A stretch of DNA of 64,000 bases from Osmia lignaria lignaria. Taxonomy: Eukaryota > Arthropoda > Insecta > Hymenoptera > Megachilidae. The translations under genes and the position numbers were made by a program. The notes beneath the pieces are model-generated. The model saw only the letters and a program-made list of their open reading frames with translations. It did no database searches and had not been told where the DNA came from. Each line of letters opens with the position of its first letter. Position 1 is the stretch's first letter. The stretch is taken from NCBI RefSeq assembly GCF_051020975.1, contig NW_027478165.1, forward strand, positions 8,214,001 to 8,278,000. The letters run 5' to 3'. This document shows, piece after piece, positions 1-13,000 of the stretch.

Positions 1-3000
1 CGAAGCGAGCTATGGCAAAATGTTAAGAGACCTTTTTTGTAGAGAATGAAGTTTCCTACTTTTTATGTTCTATGATATTTTGTGATCAGATGCGTAGTTC
101 TCGAGATATATCAAGATATTTAAAAGTTCCGAAGCCGCACCAACATAATACAGATACAGAAACACCGTGGCCCCTTTCTTTGAGATAACTCTGCACTAGT
201 GCGAGCCGCAAATGCCACTTCCAGCTTAGCTGTGCAGAAGAAGAACAACAAGAAGAAGAAATATCTCGAAATATGTCCGTCAGGCCCCTTTCCTTGAGAT
301 AAATCTGCAAATATCTCGGAAACGAAGCGAGCTATGGCAAAATGTTAAGAGACCTTTTTTGTAGAGAATTAAGTTTCCTACTTTTTATGTTCTATGATAT
401 TTTTTGATCAGATGCGTAGTTCTCGAGATATATCAAGATATTTAAAAGTTCCGAAGCCCCACCAACATAATAGAGATACAGAAACACCGTGGCCCCTTTC
501 TTTGAGATAACTCTGCACTATTGCGAGCTGCAAATGCCACTTCCAGCTTAGCTGTGCAGAGGAAGAACAACAAGAAGAAGAAATATCTCGAAATATGTCC
601 GTCAGGCCAGTTCCTTTGAGCTGAATCTGCAAATATCTCGGAAACGAAGCGAGCTATGGCAAAATGTTAAGAGACGTTTTTTGTAGAGAATTATGTTTCC
701 TACAATTTATGTTCTATGATATTTTTTGATCAGAAGCGTAGTTTTCGAGATATATCGAGATACTTAAAAGTTCCGAAGCCGCACCAACATATTAGAGATA
801 CAGAAACACCGTGGCCCCTTTCTTTGAGATAACTGTGCACTAGTGCGAGCCGCAAATGCCACTTCCAGCTTAGCTGTGCAGAAGAAGAACAACAAGAAGA
901 AGAAATATCTCGAAATATGTCCGTCAGGCCCCTTCCCTTGAGATAAATCTGCAAATATCTCGGAAACGAAGCGAGCTATGGCAAAATGTTAAGAGACCTT
1001 TTTTGTAGAGAATTATGTTTCCTACTTTTTATGTTCTATGATATTTTTTGATCAGACGCGTAGTTCTCGAGATATATCAAGATATTTAAAAGTTCCGAAG
1101 CCGCACCAACATAATAGAGATACAGAAACACCGTGGCCCCTTTCTTTGAGATAACTCTGCAATAGTGCGAGCCGCAAATGCCACTTCCAGCTTAGCTGTG
1201 CAGAAGAAGAACAACAAGAAGAAGAAATATCTCGAAATATGTCCGTTAGGCCCCTTCCCTTGAGATAAATCTGCAAATATCTCGGAAACGAAGCGAGCTA
1301 TGGCAAAATGTTAAGAGACCTTTTTTGTAGAGAATTAAGTTTCCTACTTTTTATGTTCTATGATATTTTTTGATCAGATGCGTAGTTCTCGAGATATATC
1401 AAGATATTTAAAAGTTCCGAAGCCGCACCAACATAATAGAGATACAGAAACACCGTCGCCCCTTTCTTTGAGATAACTTTGCACTATTGCGAGCTGTAAA
1501 TGCCACTTCCAGCTTAGCTGTGCAGAAGAAGTACAACAAGAAGAAGAAATATCTCGAAATATGTCCGTCAGGCCCCTTCCCTTGAGATATATCTGCAAAT
1601 ATCTCGGAAACGAAGCGAGCTATGGCAAAATGTTAAGAGACCTTTTTTGTAGAGAATTATGTTTCCTACAATTTATGTTCTATGATATTTTTTGATCAGA
1701 AGCGTAGTTTTCGAGATATATCGAGATATTTAAAAGTTCCGAAGCCGCACCAACATAATAGCGATACAGAAACACCGTGGCCCCTTTCTTTGAGATAACT
1801 CTGCACTAGTGCGAGCCGCAAATGCCACTTCCAGCTTAGCTGTGCAGAAGAAGAACAACAAGAAGAAGAAATATCTCGAAATATGTCCGTCAGGCCCCTT
1901 CCCTTGAGATAAATCTGCAAATATCTCGGAAAGGAAGCGAGCTATGGCAAAATGTTAAGAGACCTTTTTTGTAGAGAATTAAGTTTCCTACTTTTTATGC
2001 TCTATGATATTTTTTGATCAGATGCGTAGTTCTCGAGATATATCAAGATATTTAAAAGTTCCGAAGCCGCACCAACATAATAGAGATACAGAAACACCGT
2101 CGCCCCTTTCTTTGAGATAACTTTGCACTATTGCGAGCTGTAAATGCCACTTCCAGCTTAGCTGTGCAGAAGAAGTACAACAAGAAGAAGAAATATCTCG
2201 AAATATGTCCGTCAGGCCCCTTCCCTTGAGATAAATCTGCAAATATCTCGGAAACGAAGCGAGCTATGGCAAAATGTTAAGAGACCTTTTTTGTAGAGAA
2301 TTATGTTTCCTACAATTTATGTTCTATGATATTTTTTGATCAGAAGCGTAGTTTTCGAGATATATCGAGATATTTAAAAGTTCCGAAGCCGCACCAACAT
2401 AATAGAGATACAGAAACACGGTGGCCCCTTTCTTTGAGATAACTCTGCACTAGTGCGAGCCGCAAATGCCACTTCCAGCTTAGCTGTGCAGAAGAAGAAC
2501 AACAAGAAGAAGAAATATCTCGAAATATGTCCGTCAGGCCCCTTCCCTTGAGATAAATCTGCAAATATCTCGGAAACGAAGCGAGCTATGGCAAAATGTT
2601 AAGAGACCTTTTTTGTAGAGAATTATGTTTCCTACAATTTATGTTCTATGATATTTTTTGATCAGAAGCGTAGTTTTCGAGATATATCGAGATATTTAAA
2701 AGTTCCGAAGCCGCACCAACATAATAGAGATACAGAAACACGGTGGCCCCTTTCTTTGAGATAACTCTGCACTAGTGCGAGCCGCAAATGCCACTTCCAG
2801 CTTAGCTGTGCAGAAGAAGAACAACAAGAAGAAGAAATATCTCGAAATATGTCCGTCAGGCCCCTTCCCTTGAGATAAATATGCAAATATCTCGGAAACG
2901 AAGCGAGCTATGGCAAAATGTTAAGAGACCTTTTTTGTAGAGAATTAAGTTTCCTACTTTTTATGTTCTATGACATTTTTTGATCAGATGCGTAGTTCTC

Positions 3001-3864
3001 GAGATATATCAAGATATTTAAAAGTTCCGAAGCCGCACCTACATAATAGAGATACAGAAACACCGTGGCCCCTTTCTTTAAGATAACTCTGCACTAGTGC
3101 GAGCCGCAAATGCCACTTCCAGCGTAGCTGTGCAGAAGAAGAACAACAAGAAGAAGAAATATCTCGAAATATGTCCGTCAGGCCCCTTCCCTTGAGATAA
3201 ATATGCAAATATCTCGGAAACGAAGCGAGCTATGGCAAAATGTTAAGAGACCTTTTTTGTAGAGAATTAAGTTTCCTACTTTTTATGTTCTATGATATTT
3301 TTTGATCAGAAGCGTAGTTTTCGAGATATATCGAGATATTTAAAAGTCCCGAAGCCGCACCAACATAATAGAGATACAGAAACACCGTGGCCCCTTTCTT
3401 TGAGATAACTCTGCACTATTGCGAGCTGCAAATGCCACTTCCAGCTTAGCTGTGCAGAAGAAGAACAACAAGAAGAAGAAATATCTCGAAATATGTCCGT
3501 CAGGCCCCTTCCCTTGAGATAAATCTGCAAATATCTCGGAAACGAAGCGAGCTATGGCAAAATGTTTAGAGACCTTTCTTGTAGAGAATTAAGTTTCCTA
3601 CTTTTTATATAGTATGATATTTTTTGATCAGATGCGTAGTTCTCGAGATATATCAAGATATTTAAAAGTTCCGAAGCCGCACCAACATAATAGAGATACA
3701 GAAACACCGTGGCCCCATTCTTTGGGATAACTCTGCACTAGTGCGAGCCGCAAATGCCACTTCCAGCTTAGCTGTGCAGGAGAAGAACAACAAGAAGAAG
3801 AAATATCTCGAAATATGTCCGTCAGGCCCCTTTCCTTGAGATAAATCTGCAAATATCTCGGAAA
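1..3864. repeat. HOR-1 copy 1, 12 monomers
   Basis: Position 1 corresponds base for base to 3865, an offset of 12 x 322. Private markers define the order: TTTTGTGATCAG with AATACAGATA (first monomer, from 86), the GGCCAGTTCC variant (408), ACATATTAG (730), TCTGCAATAG (1052), CCGTCGCCCC (1374 and 2018), CACGGTGG (2340 and 2662), ATATGCAAATATC (end of 2662 and 2984) and CCCCATTCTTTGGG (3628). Confidence 0.93.
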
Positions 3865-6203
3865 CGAAGCGAGCTATGGCAAAATGTTAAGAGACCTTTT
3901 TTGTAGAGAATGAAGTTTCCTACTTTTTATGTTCTATGATATTTTGTGATCAGATGCGTAGTTCTCGAGATATATCAAGATATTTAAAAGTTCCGAAGCC
4001 GCACCAACATAATACAGATACAGAAACACCGTGGCCCCTTTCTTTGAGATAACTCTGCACTAGTGCGAGCCGCAAATGCCACTTCCAGCTTAGCTGTGCA
4101 GAAGAAGAACAACAAGAAGAAGAAATATCTCGAAATATGTCCGTCAGGCCCCTTTCCTTGAGATAAATCTGCAAATATCTCGGAAACGAAGCGAGCTATG
4201 GCAAAATGTTAAGAGACCTTTTTTGTAGAGAATTAAGTTTCCTACTTTTTATGTTCTATGATATTTTTTGATCAGATGCGTAGTTCTCGAGATATATCAA
4301 GATATTTAAAAGTTCCGAAGCCCCACCAACATAATAGAGATACAGAAACACCGTGGCCCCTTTCTTTGAGATAACTCTGCACTATTGCGAGCTGCAAATG
4401 CCACTTCCAGCTTAGCTGTGCAGAGGAAGAACAACAAGAAGAAGAAATATCTCGAAATATGTCCGTCAGGCCAGTTCCTTTGAGCTGAATCTGCAAATAT
4501 CTCGGAAACGAAGCGAGCTATGGCAAAATGTTAAGAGACGTTTTTTGTAGAGAATTATGTTTCCTACAATTTATGTTCTATGATATTTTTTGATCAGAAG
4601 CGTAGTTTTCGAGATATATCGAGATACTTAAAAGTTCCGAAGCCGCACCAACATATTAGAGATACAGAAACACCGTGGCCCCTTTCTTTGAGATAACTGT
4701 GCACTAGTGCGAGCCGCAAATGCCACTTCCAGCTTAGCTGTGCAGAAGAAGAACAACAAGAAGAAGAAATATCTCGAAATATGTCCGTCAGGCCCCTTCC
4801 CTTGAGATAAATCTGCAAATATCTCGGAAACGAAGCGAGCTATGGCAAAATGTTAAGAGACCTTTTTTGTAGAGAATTATGTTTCCTACTTTTTATGTTC
4901 TATGATATTTTTTGATCAGACGCGTAGTTCTCGAGATATATCAAGATATTTAAAAGTTCCGAAGCCGCACCAACATAATAGAGATACAGAAACACCGTGG
5001 CCCCTTTCTTTGAGATAACTCTGCAATAGTGCGAGCCGCAAATGCCACTTCCAGCTTAGCTGTGCAGAAGAAGAACAACAAGAAGAAGAAATATCTCGAA
5101 ATATGTCCGTTAGGCCCCTTCCCTTGAGATAAATCTGCAAATATCTCGGAAACGAAGCGAGCTATGGCAAAATGTTAAGAGACCTTTTTTGTAGAGAATT
5201 AAGTTTCCTACTTTTTATGTTCTATGATATTTTTTGATCAGATGCGTAGTTCTCGAGATATATCAAGATATTTAAAAGTTCCGAAGCCGCACCAACATAA
5301 TAGAGATACAGAAACACCGTCGCCCCTTTCTTTGAGATAACTTTGCACTATTGCGAGCTGTAAATGCCACTTCCAGCTTAGCTGTGCAGAAGAAGTACAA
5401 CAAGAAGAAGAAATATCTCGAAATATGTCCGTCAGGCCCCTTCCCTTGAGATATATCTGCAAATATCTCGGAAACGAAGCGAGCTATGGCAAAATGTTAA
5501 GAGACCTTTTTTGTAGAGAATTATGTTTCCTACAATTTATGTTCTATGATATTTTTTGATCAGAAGCGTAGTTTTCGAGATATATCGAGATATTTAAAAG
5601 TTCCGAAGCCGCACCAACATAATAGCGATACAGAAACACCGTGGCCCCTTTCTTTGAGATAACTCTGCACTAGTGCGAGCCGCAAATGCCACTTCCAGCT
5701 TAGCTGTGCAGAAGAAGAACAACAAGAAGAAGAAATATCTCGAAATATGTCCGTCAGGCCCCTTCCCTTGAGATAAATCTGCAAATATCTCGGAAAGGAA
5801 GCGAGCTATGGCAAAATGTTAAGAGACCTTTTTTGTAGAGAATTAAGTTTCCTACTTTTTATGCTCTATGATATTTTTTGATCAGATGCGTAGTTCTCGA
5901 GATATATCAAGATATTTAAAAGTTCCGAAGCCGCACCAACATAATAGAGATACAGAAACACCGTCGCCCCTTTCTTTGAGATAACTTTGCACTATTGCGA
6001 GCTGTAAATGCCACTTCCAGCTTAGCTGTGCAGAAGAAGTACAACAAGAAGAAGAAATATCTCGAAATATGTCCGTCAGGCCCCTTCCCTTGAGATATAT
6101 CTGCAAATATCTCGGAAACGAAGCGAGCTATGGCAAAATGTTAAGAGACCTTTTTTGTAGAGAATTATGTTTCCTACAATTTATGTTCTATGATATTTTT
6201 TGA

Positions 6204-7169
6204 TCACAAGCGTAGTTTTCGAGATATATCGAGATACTTAAAAGTTCCGAAGCCGCACCAACATAATAGAGATACAGAAACACCGTGGCCCCCTTCTTTG
6301 AGATAACGCTGCACTAGTGCGAGCCGCAAATGCCACTTCCAGCTTAGCTGTGCAGAAGAAGAACAACAAGAAGAAGAAATATCTCGAAATATGTCCGTCA
6401 GGCCCCTTCCCTTGAAATACATCTGCAAATATCTCGGAAACGAAGCGAGCTATGGCAAAATGCTAAGAGACCTTTTTTGTAGAGAATTATGTTTCCTACA
6501 ATTTATGTTCTATGATATTTTTTGATCAGAAGCGTAGTTTTCGAGATATATGGAGATATTTAAAAATTCCAAAGCCGCACCAACATAATAGAGATACAGA
6601 AACACCGTGGCCCCTTTCTTTGAGATAACTCTGCACTAGTGCGAGCCGCAAATGCCACTTCCAGCTTAGCTGTGCAGAAGAAGAACAACAAGAAGAAGAA
6701 ATATCTCGAAATATGTCCGTCAGGCCCTTTGCCTTGAGATAAATCTGCAAATATCTCGGAAACGAAGCGAGCTATGGCAAAATGTTAAGAGACCTTTTTT
6801 GTAGAGAATTAAGTTTCCTACTTTTTATGTTCTATGATATTTTTTGATCAGATGCGTAGTTCTCGAGATATATCAAGATATTTAAAAGTTCCGAAGCCGC
6901 ACCAACATAATAGAGATACAGAAACACCGTGGCCCCTTTCTTTGAGATAACTTTGCACTATTGCGAGCTGTAAATGCCACTTCCAGCTTAGCTGTGCAGA
7001 AGAAGAACAACAAGAAGAAGAAATATCTCGAAATATGTCCGTCAGGCCCCTTCCCTTGAGATATATCTGCAAATATCTCGGAAACGAAGCGAGCTATGGC
7101 AAAATGTTAAGAGACCTTTTTTGTAGAGAATTATGTTTCCTACAATTTATGTTCTATGATATTTTTTGA
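6204..7169. repeat. Three-monomer length difference between HOR-1 copies
   Basis: These monomers are present in HOR-1 copy 2 and absent from copy 1. The first two carry private markers not seen elsewhere in the block: GATCACAAGCG, AACGCTGCAC and TTGAAATACATC in the first, and TATGGAGATATTTAAAAATTCC in the second. The third resembles the monomer at 1374 but has CCGTGGCCCC. It is either an insertion in copy 2 or a deletion in copy 1; the sequence does not decide. Confidence 0.75.
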
Positions 7170-7491
7170 TCAGAAGCGTAGTTTTCGAGATATATCGAGA
7201 TATTTAAAAGTTCCGAAGCCGCACCAACATAATAGAGATACAGAAACACCGTGGCCCCTTTCTTTGAGATAACTCTGCACTAGTGCGAGCCGCAAATGCC
7301 ACTTCCAGCTTAGCTGTGCAGAAGAAGAACAACAAGAAGAAGAAATATCTCGAAATATGTCCGTCAGGCCCCTTCCCTTGAGATAAATCTGCAAATATCT
7401 CGGAAACGAAGCGAGCTATGGCAAAATGTTAAGAGACCTTTTTTGTAGAGAATTATGTTTCCTACAATTTATGTTCTATGATATTTTTTGA
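7170..7491. repeat. Reference monomer, haplotype B (322 bp)
   Basis: Haplotype B differs from A mainly across the monomer junction: AATTATGTTTCC, CTACAATTTATG, GAAGCGTAGTTTTCG and ATCGAGATATTT. B therefore lacks the CTCGAG site but gains an exact CGAGATATTT (7196-7205), the reverse complement of the two AAATATCTCG motifs at 7343-7352 and 7393-7402. A and B monomers are interspersed, mostly A between about 27 and 49 kb and mixed elsewhere. Some copies switch haplotype inside the block, such as 1052 (TTATGTTTCC followed by CTTTTTATG) and 3306 (A-type tail then GAAGCG). Confidence 0.9.
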
Positions 7492-8694
7492 TCAGAAGCG
7501 TAGTTTTCGAGATATATCGAGATATTTAAAAGTTCCGAAGCCGCACCAACATAATAGAGATACAGAAACACGGTGGCCCCTTTCTTTGAGATAACTCTGC
7601 ACTAGTGCGAGCCGCAAATGCCACTTCCAGCTTAGCTGTGCAGAAGAAGAACAACAAGAAGAAGAAATATCTCGAAATATGTCCGTCAGGCCCCTTCCCT
7701 TGAGATAAATATGCAAATATCTCGGAAACGAAGCGAGCTATGGCAAAATGTTAAGAGACCTTTTTTGTAGAGAATTAAGTTTCCTACTTTTTATGTTCTA
7801 TGACATTTTTTGATCAGATGCGTAGTTCTCGAGATATATCAAGATATTTAAAAGTTCCGAAGCCGCACCTACATAATAGAGATACAGAAACACCGTGGCC
7901 CCTTTCTTTAAGATAACTCTGCACTAGTGCGAGCCGCAAATGCCACTTCCAGCTTAGCTGTGCAGAAGAAGAACAACAAGAAGAAGAAATATCTCGAAAT
8001 ATGTCCGTCAGGCCCCTTCCCTTGAGATAAATATGCAAATATCTCGGAAACGAAGCGAGCTATGGCAAAATGTTAAGAGACCTTTTTTGTAGAGAATTAA
8101 GTTTCCTACTTTTTATGTTCTATGATATTTTTTGATCAGAAGCGTAGTTTTCGAGATATATCAAGATATTTAAAAGTCCCGAAGCCGCACCAACATAATA
8201 GAGATACAGAAACACCGTGGCCCCTTTCTTTGAGATAACTCTGCACTATTGCGAGCTGCAAATGCCACTTCCAGCTTAGCTGTGCAGAAGAAGAACAACA
8301 AGAAGAAGAAATATCTCGAAATATGTCCGTCAGGCCCCTTCCCTTGAGATAAATCTGCAAATATCTCGGAAACGAAGCGAGCTATGGCAAAATGTTTAGA
8401 GACCTTTCTTGTAGAGAATTAAGTTTCCTACTTTTTATATAGTATGATATTTTTTGATCAGATGCGTAGTTCTCGAGATATATCAAGATATTTAAAAGTT
8501 CCGAAGCCGCACCAACATAATAGAGATACAGAAACACCGTGGCCCCATTCTTTGGGATAACTCTGCACTAGTGCGAGCCGCAAATGCCACTTCCAGCTTA
8601 GCTGTGCAGGAGAAGAACAACAAGAAGAAGAAATATCTCGAAATATGTCCGTCAGGCCCCTTTCCTTGAGATAAATCTGCAAATATCTCGGAAA

Positions 8695-10005
8695 CGAAGC
8701 GAGCTATGGCAAAATGTTAAGAGACCTTTTTTGTAGAGAATGAAGTTTCCTACTTTTTATGTTCTATGATATTTTGTGATCAGATGCGTAGTTCTCGAGA
8801 TATATCAAGATATTTAAAAGTTCCGAAGCCGCACCAACATAATACAGATACAGAAACACCGTGGCCCCTTTCTTTGAGATAACTCTGCACTAGTGCGAGC
8901 CGCAAATGCCACTTCCAGCTTAGCTGTGCAGAAGAAGAACAACAAGAAGAAGAAATATCTCGAAATATGTCCGTCAGGCCCCTTTCCTTGAGATAAATCT
9001 GCAAATATCTCGGAAACGAAGCGAGCTATGGCAAAATGTTAAGAGACCTTTTTTGTAGAGAATTAAGTTTCCTACTTTTTATGTTCTATGATATTTTTTG
9101 ATCAGATGCGTAGTTCTCGAGATATATCAAGATATTTAAAAGTTCCGAAGCCCCACCAACATAATAGAGATACAGAAACACCGTGGCCCCTTTCTTTGAG
9201 ATAACTCTGCACTATTGCGAGCTGCAAATGCCACTTCCAGCTTAGCTGTGCAGAGGAAGAACAACAAGAAGAAGAAATATCTCGAAATATGTCCGTCAGG
9301 CCAGTTCCTTTGAGCTGAATCTGCAAATATCTCTGAAACGAAGCGAGCTATGGCAAAATGTTAAGAGACGTTTTTTGTAGAGAATTATGTTTCCTACAAT
9401 TTATGTTCTATGATATTTTTTGATCAGAAGCGTAGTTTTCGAGATATATCGAGATACTTAAAAGTTCCGAAGCCGCACCAACATATTAGAGATACAGAAA
9501 CACCGTGGCCCCTTTCTTTGAGATAACTGTGCACTAGTGCGAGCCGCAAATGCCACTTCCAGCTTAGCTGTGCAGAAGAAGAACAACAAGAAGAAGAAAT
9601 ATCTCGAAATATGTCCGTCAGGCCCCTTCCCTTGAGATAAATCTGCAAATATCTCGGAAACGAAGCGAGCTATGGCAAAATGTTAAGAGACCTTTTTTGT
9701 AGAGAATTATGTTTCCTACTTTTTATGTTCTATGATATTTTTTGATCAGACGCGTAGTTCTCGAGATATATCAAGATATTTAAAAGTTCCGAAGCCGCAC
9801 CAACATAATAGAGATACAGAAACACCGTGGCCCCTTTCTTTGAGATAACTCTGCAATAGTGCGAGCCGCAAATGCCACTTCCAGCTTAGCTGTGCAGAAG
9901 AAGAACAACAAGAAGAAGAAATATCTCGAAATATGTCCGTTAGGCCCCTTCCCTTGAGATAAATCTGCAAATATCTCGGAAACGAAGCGAGCTATGGCAA
10001 AATGT
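8695..10005. repeat. HOR-1 copy 3, truncated after four monomers
   Basis: The third start of the same unit: TTTTGTGATCAG and AATACAGATA recur near 8772 and 8843, followed by the GGCCAGTTCC monomer, the ACATATTAG monomer and the TCTGCAATAG monomer. Identity with copies 1 and 2 ends near 10006, where AATGTTGAGAG replaces AATGTTAAGAG and a different monomer class begins. Confidence 0.88.
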
Positions 10006-13000
10006 TGAGAGACCTTTTTTGTAGAGAATTAAGTTTCCTACTTTTTATGTTCTATGATATTTTTTGATCAGTTGCGTAGTTCTCGAGATATATCAAGATA
10101 TTTAAAAGTTCCGAAGCCGCACCAACATAATAGAGATACAGAAACACCGTGGCTCCTTTCTTTGAGATAACTCTGCACTATTGCGAGCTGGAAATGCCAC
10201 TTCCAGTTTAGCTGTGCAGAAGAAGAACAACAAGAAGAAGAAATATCTCGAAATATGTCCGTTAGGCCCCTTCCCTTGAGATAAATCTGCAAATATCTCG
10301 GAAACGAAGCGAGCTATGGCAAAATGTTAAGAGACGTTTTTTGTAGAGAATTATGTTTCCTACAATTTATGTTCTATGATATTTTTCGATCAGAAGCGTA
10401 GTTTTCGAGATATATCGAGATATTTAAAAGTTCCGAAGCCGCACCAACATAATAGAGATACAGAAACACCGTGGCCCCTTTCTTTGAGATAACTCTGCAC
10501 TAGTGCGAGCCGCAAATGCCACTTCCAGCTTAGCTGTGCAGAAGAAGAACAACAAGAAGAAGAAATATCTCGAAATATGTCCGACAGGCCCCTTCCCTTG
10601 AGATAAATCTGCAAATATCTCGGAAACGAAGCGAGCTATGGCGAAATGTTAGGAGACCTTTTTTGTAGAGAATTAAGTTTCCTACTTTTTATGTTCTATG
10701 ATATTTTTTGATCAGATGCGTAGTTCTCGAGATATATCAAGATATTTAAAAGTTCCGAAGCCGCACCAACATAATAGAGATACAGAAACACCGTGGCTCC
10801 TTTCTTTGAGATAACTCTGCACTATTGCGAGCTGGAAATGCCACTTCCAGTTTAGCTGTGCAGAAGAAGAACAACAAGAAGAAGAAATATCTCGAAATAT
10901 GTCCGTTAGGCCCCTTCCCTTGAGATAAATCTGCAAATATCTCGGAAACGACGCGAGCTATGGCAAAATGTTAAGAGACCTTTTTTGTAGAGAATTAAGG
11001 TTCCTACTTATAATGTTCTATGATATTTTTTGATCAGATGCGTAGTTCTCGAGATATATCAAGATACTTAAAAGTTCCGAAGCCGCACCAACATAATAGA
11101 GATACAGAAACACCGTGGCCCCTTTCTTTGAGATAACTCTGCACTATTGCGAGCTGGAAATGCCACTTCCAGTTTAGCTGTGCAGAAGAAGAACAACAAG
11201 AAGAAGAAATATCTCGAAATATGTCCGTTAGGCCCCTTCCCTTGAGATAAATCTGCAAATATCTCGGAAACGAAGCGAGCTATGGCAAAATGTTGAGAGA
11301 CCTTTTTTGTAGAGAATTAAGTTTCCTACTTTTTATGTTCTATGATATTTTTTGATCAGATGCGTAGTTCTCGAGATATATCAAGATATTTAAAAGTTCC
11401 GAAGCCGCACCAACATAATAGAGATACAGTAAAACCGTGGCCCCTTTCTTTCAGATAACTCTGCACTAGTGCGAGCCGCAAATGCCACTTCCAGCTTAGC
11501 TGTGCAGAAGAAGAACAACAAGAAGAAGAAATATCTCGAAATATGTCCGTCAGGCCCCTTCCCTTGAGATATATCTGCAAATATCTCGGAAACGAAGCGA
11601 GGTATGGCAAAATGTTAAGAGACCTTTTTTGTAGAGAATTATATTTCCTACAATTTATGTTCTATGATATTTTTTGATCAGAAGCGTAGTTTTCGAGATA
11701 TATCGAGATATTTAAAAGTTCCGAAGCCGCACCAACATAATAGGGATACAGAAATACCGTGGCCCCTTTCTTTGAGATAACTCTGCACTAGTGCGAGCCG
11801 CAAATGCCACTTCCAGCTTAGCTGTGCAGAAGAAGAACAACAAGAAGAAGAAATATCTCGAAATATGTCCGTCAGGCCCCTTCCCTTGAGATATATCTGC
11901 AAATATCTCGGAAACGAAGCTAGCTATGGCAAAATGTTAAGAGACCTTTTTTGTAGAGAATTACGTTTCCTACAATTTATGTTCTATGATATTTTTTGAT
12001 CAGAAGCGTAGTTTTCGAGATATATCGAGATATTTAAAAGTTCCGAAGCCGCACCAACATAATAGAGATACAGAAACACCGTGGCCCCTTTCTTTGAGAT
12101 AACTCTGCACTATTGCGAGCTGTAAATGCCACTTCCAGCTTAGCTGTGCAGAAGAAGAACAACAAGAAGAAGAAATATCTCGAAATATGTCCGTCAGGCC
12201 CCTTCCCTTGAGATAAATCTGCAAATATCTCGGAAACGAAGCGAGCTATGGCAAAATGTTAAGAGACCTTTTTTGTAGAGAATTAAGTTTCCTACTTTTT
12301 ATCTTCTATGATATTTTTTGATCAGATGCGTAGTTCTCGAGATATATCAAGATATTTAAAAGTTCCGAAGCCGCACCAACATAATAGAGATACAGAAACA
12401 CCCTGGCCCCTCTCTTTGAGATAACTCTGCACTATTGCGAGCTGGAAATGCCACTTCCAGTTTAGCTGTGCAGAAGAAGGACAACAAGAAGAAGAAATAT
12501 CTCGAAATATGTCCGTTAGGCCCCTTCCCTTGAGATAAATCTGCAAATATCTCGGAAACGAAGCGACTTATGGCAAAACGTTAAGAGACCTTTTTTGTAG
12601 AGAATTAAGTTTCCTACTTTTTATGTTCTATGATATTTTTTGATCAGATGCGTAGTTCTCGAGATAGATCAAGATATTTAAAAGTTCCGAAGCCGCACCA
12701 ACATAATAGAGATACAGAAACACCGTGGCCCCTTTCTTTGAGATAACTCTGCACTATTGCGAGCTGTAAATGCCACTTCCAGCTTAGCTGTGCAGAAGAA
12801 GAACAACAAGAAGAAGAAATATCTCGAAATATGTCCGTCAGGCCCCTTCCCTTGAGATAAATCTGCAAATATCTCGGAAACGAAGCGAGCTATGGCAAAA
12901 TGTTAAGAGACCTTTTTTGTAGAGAATTAAGTTTCCTACTTTTTATGTTCTATGATATTTTTTGATCAGATGCGCAGTGTTCGAGATATATCGAGATATT

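Larger units (their letters stand above)
3865..8694. repeat. HOR-1 copy 2, 15 monomers
   Basis: It carries the same ordered markers as copy 1, including AATACAGATA (4013), ACATATTAG (4653), CCGTCGCCCC (5317 and 5961), CACGGTGG (7569) and CCCCATTCTTTGGG (8543). It is 966 bp longer because three monomers (6204-7169) have no counterpart in copy 1. Where both copies exist they are almost identical, for example a single G/T difference at 3124 versus 7954. Confidence 0.93.

Noticed and set aside
86..310. Minus-strand frame of 74 codons as a tandem small-protein gene family
   Set aside because: It starts at TTG with no in-frame ATG, is read-through or broken by many inherited changes, and varies at most residues. 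Its recurrence follows from the 322-bp repeat.
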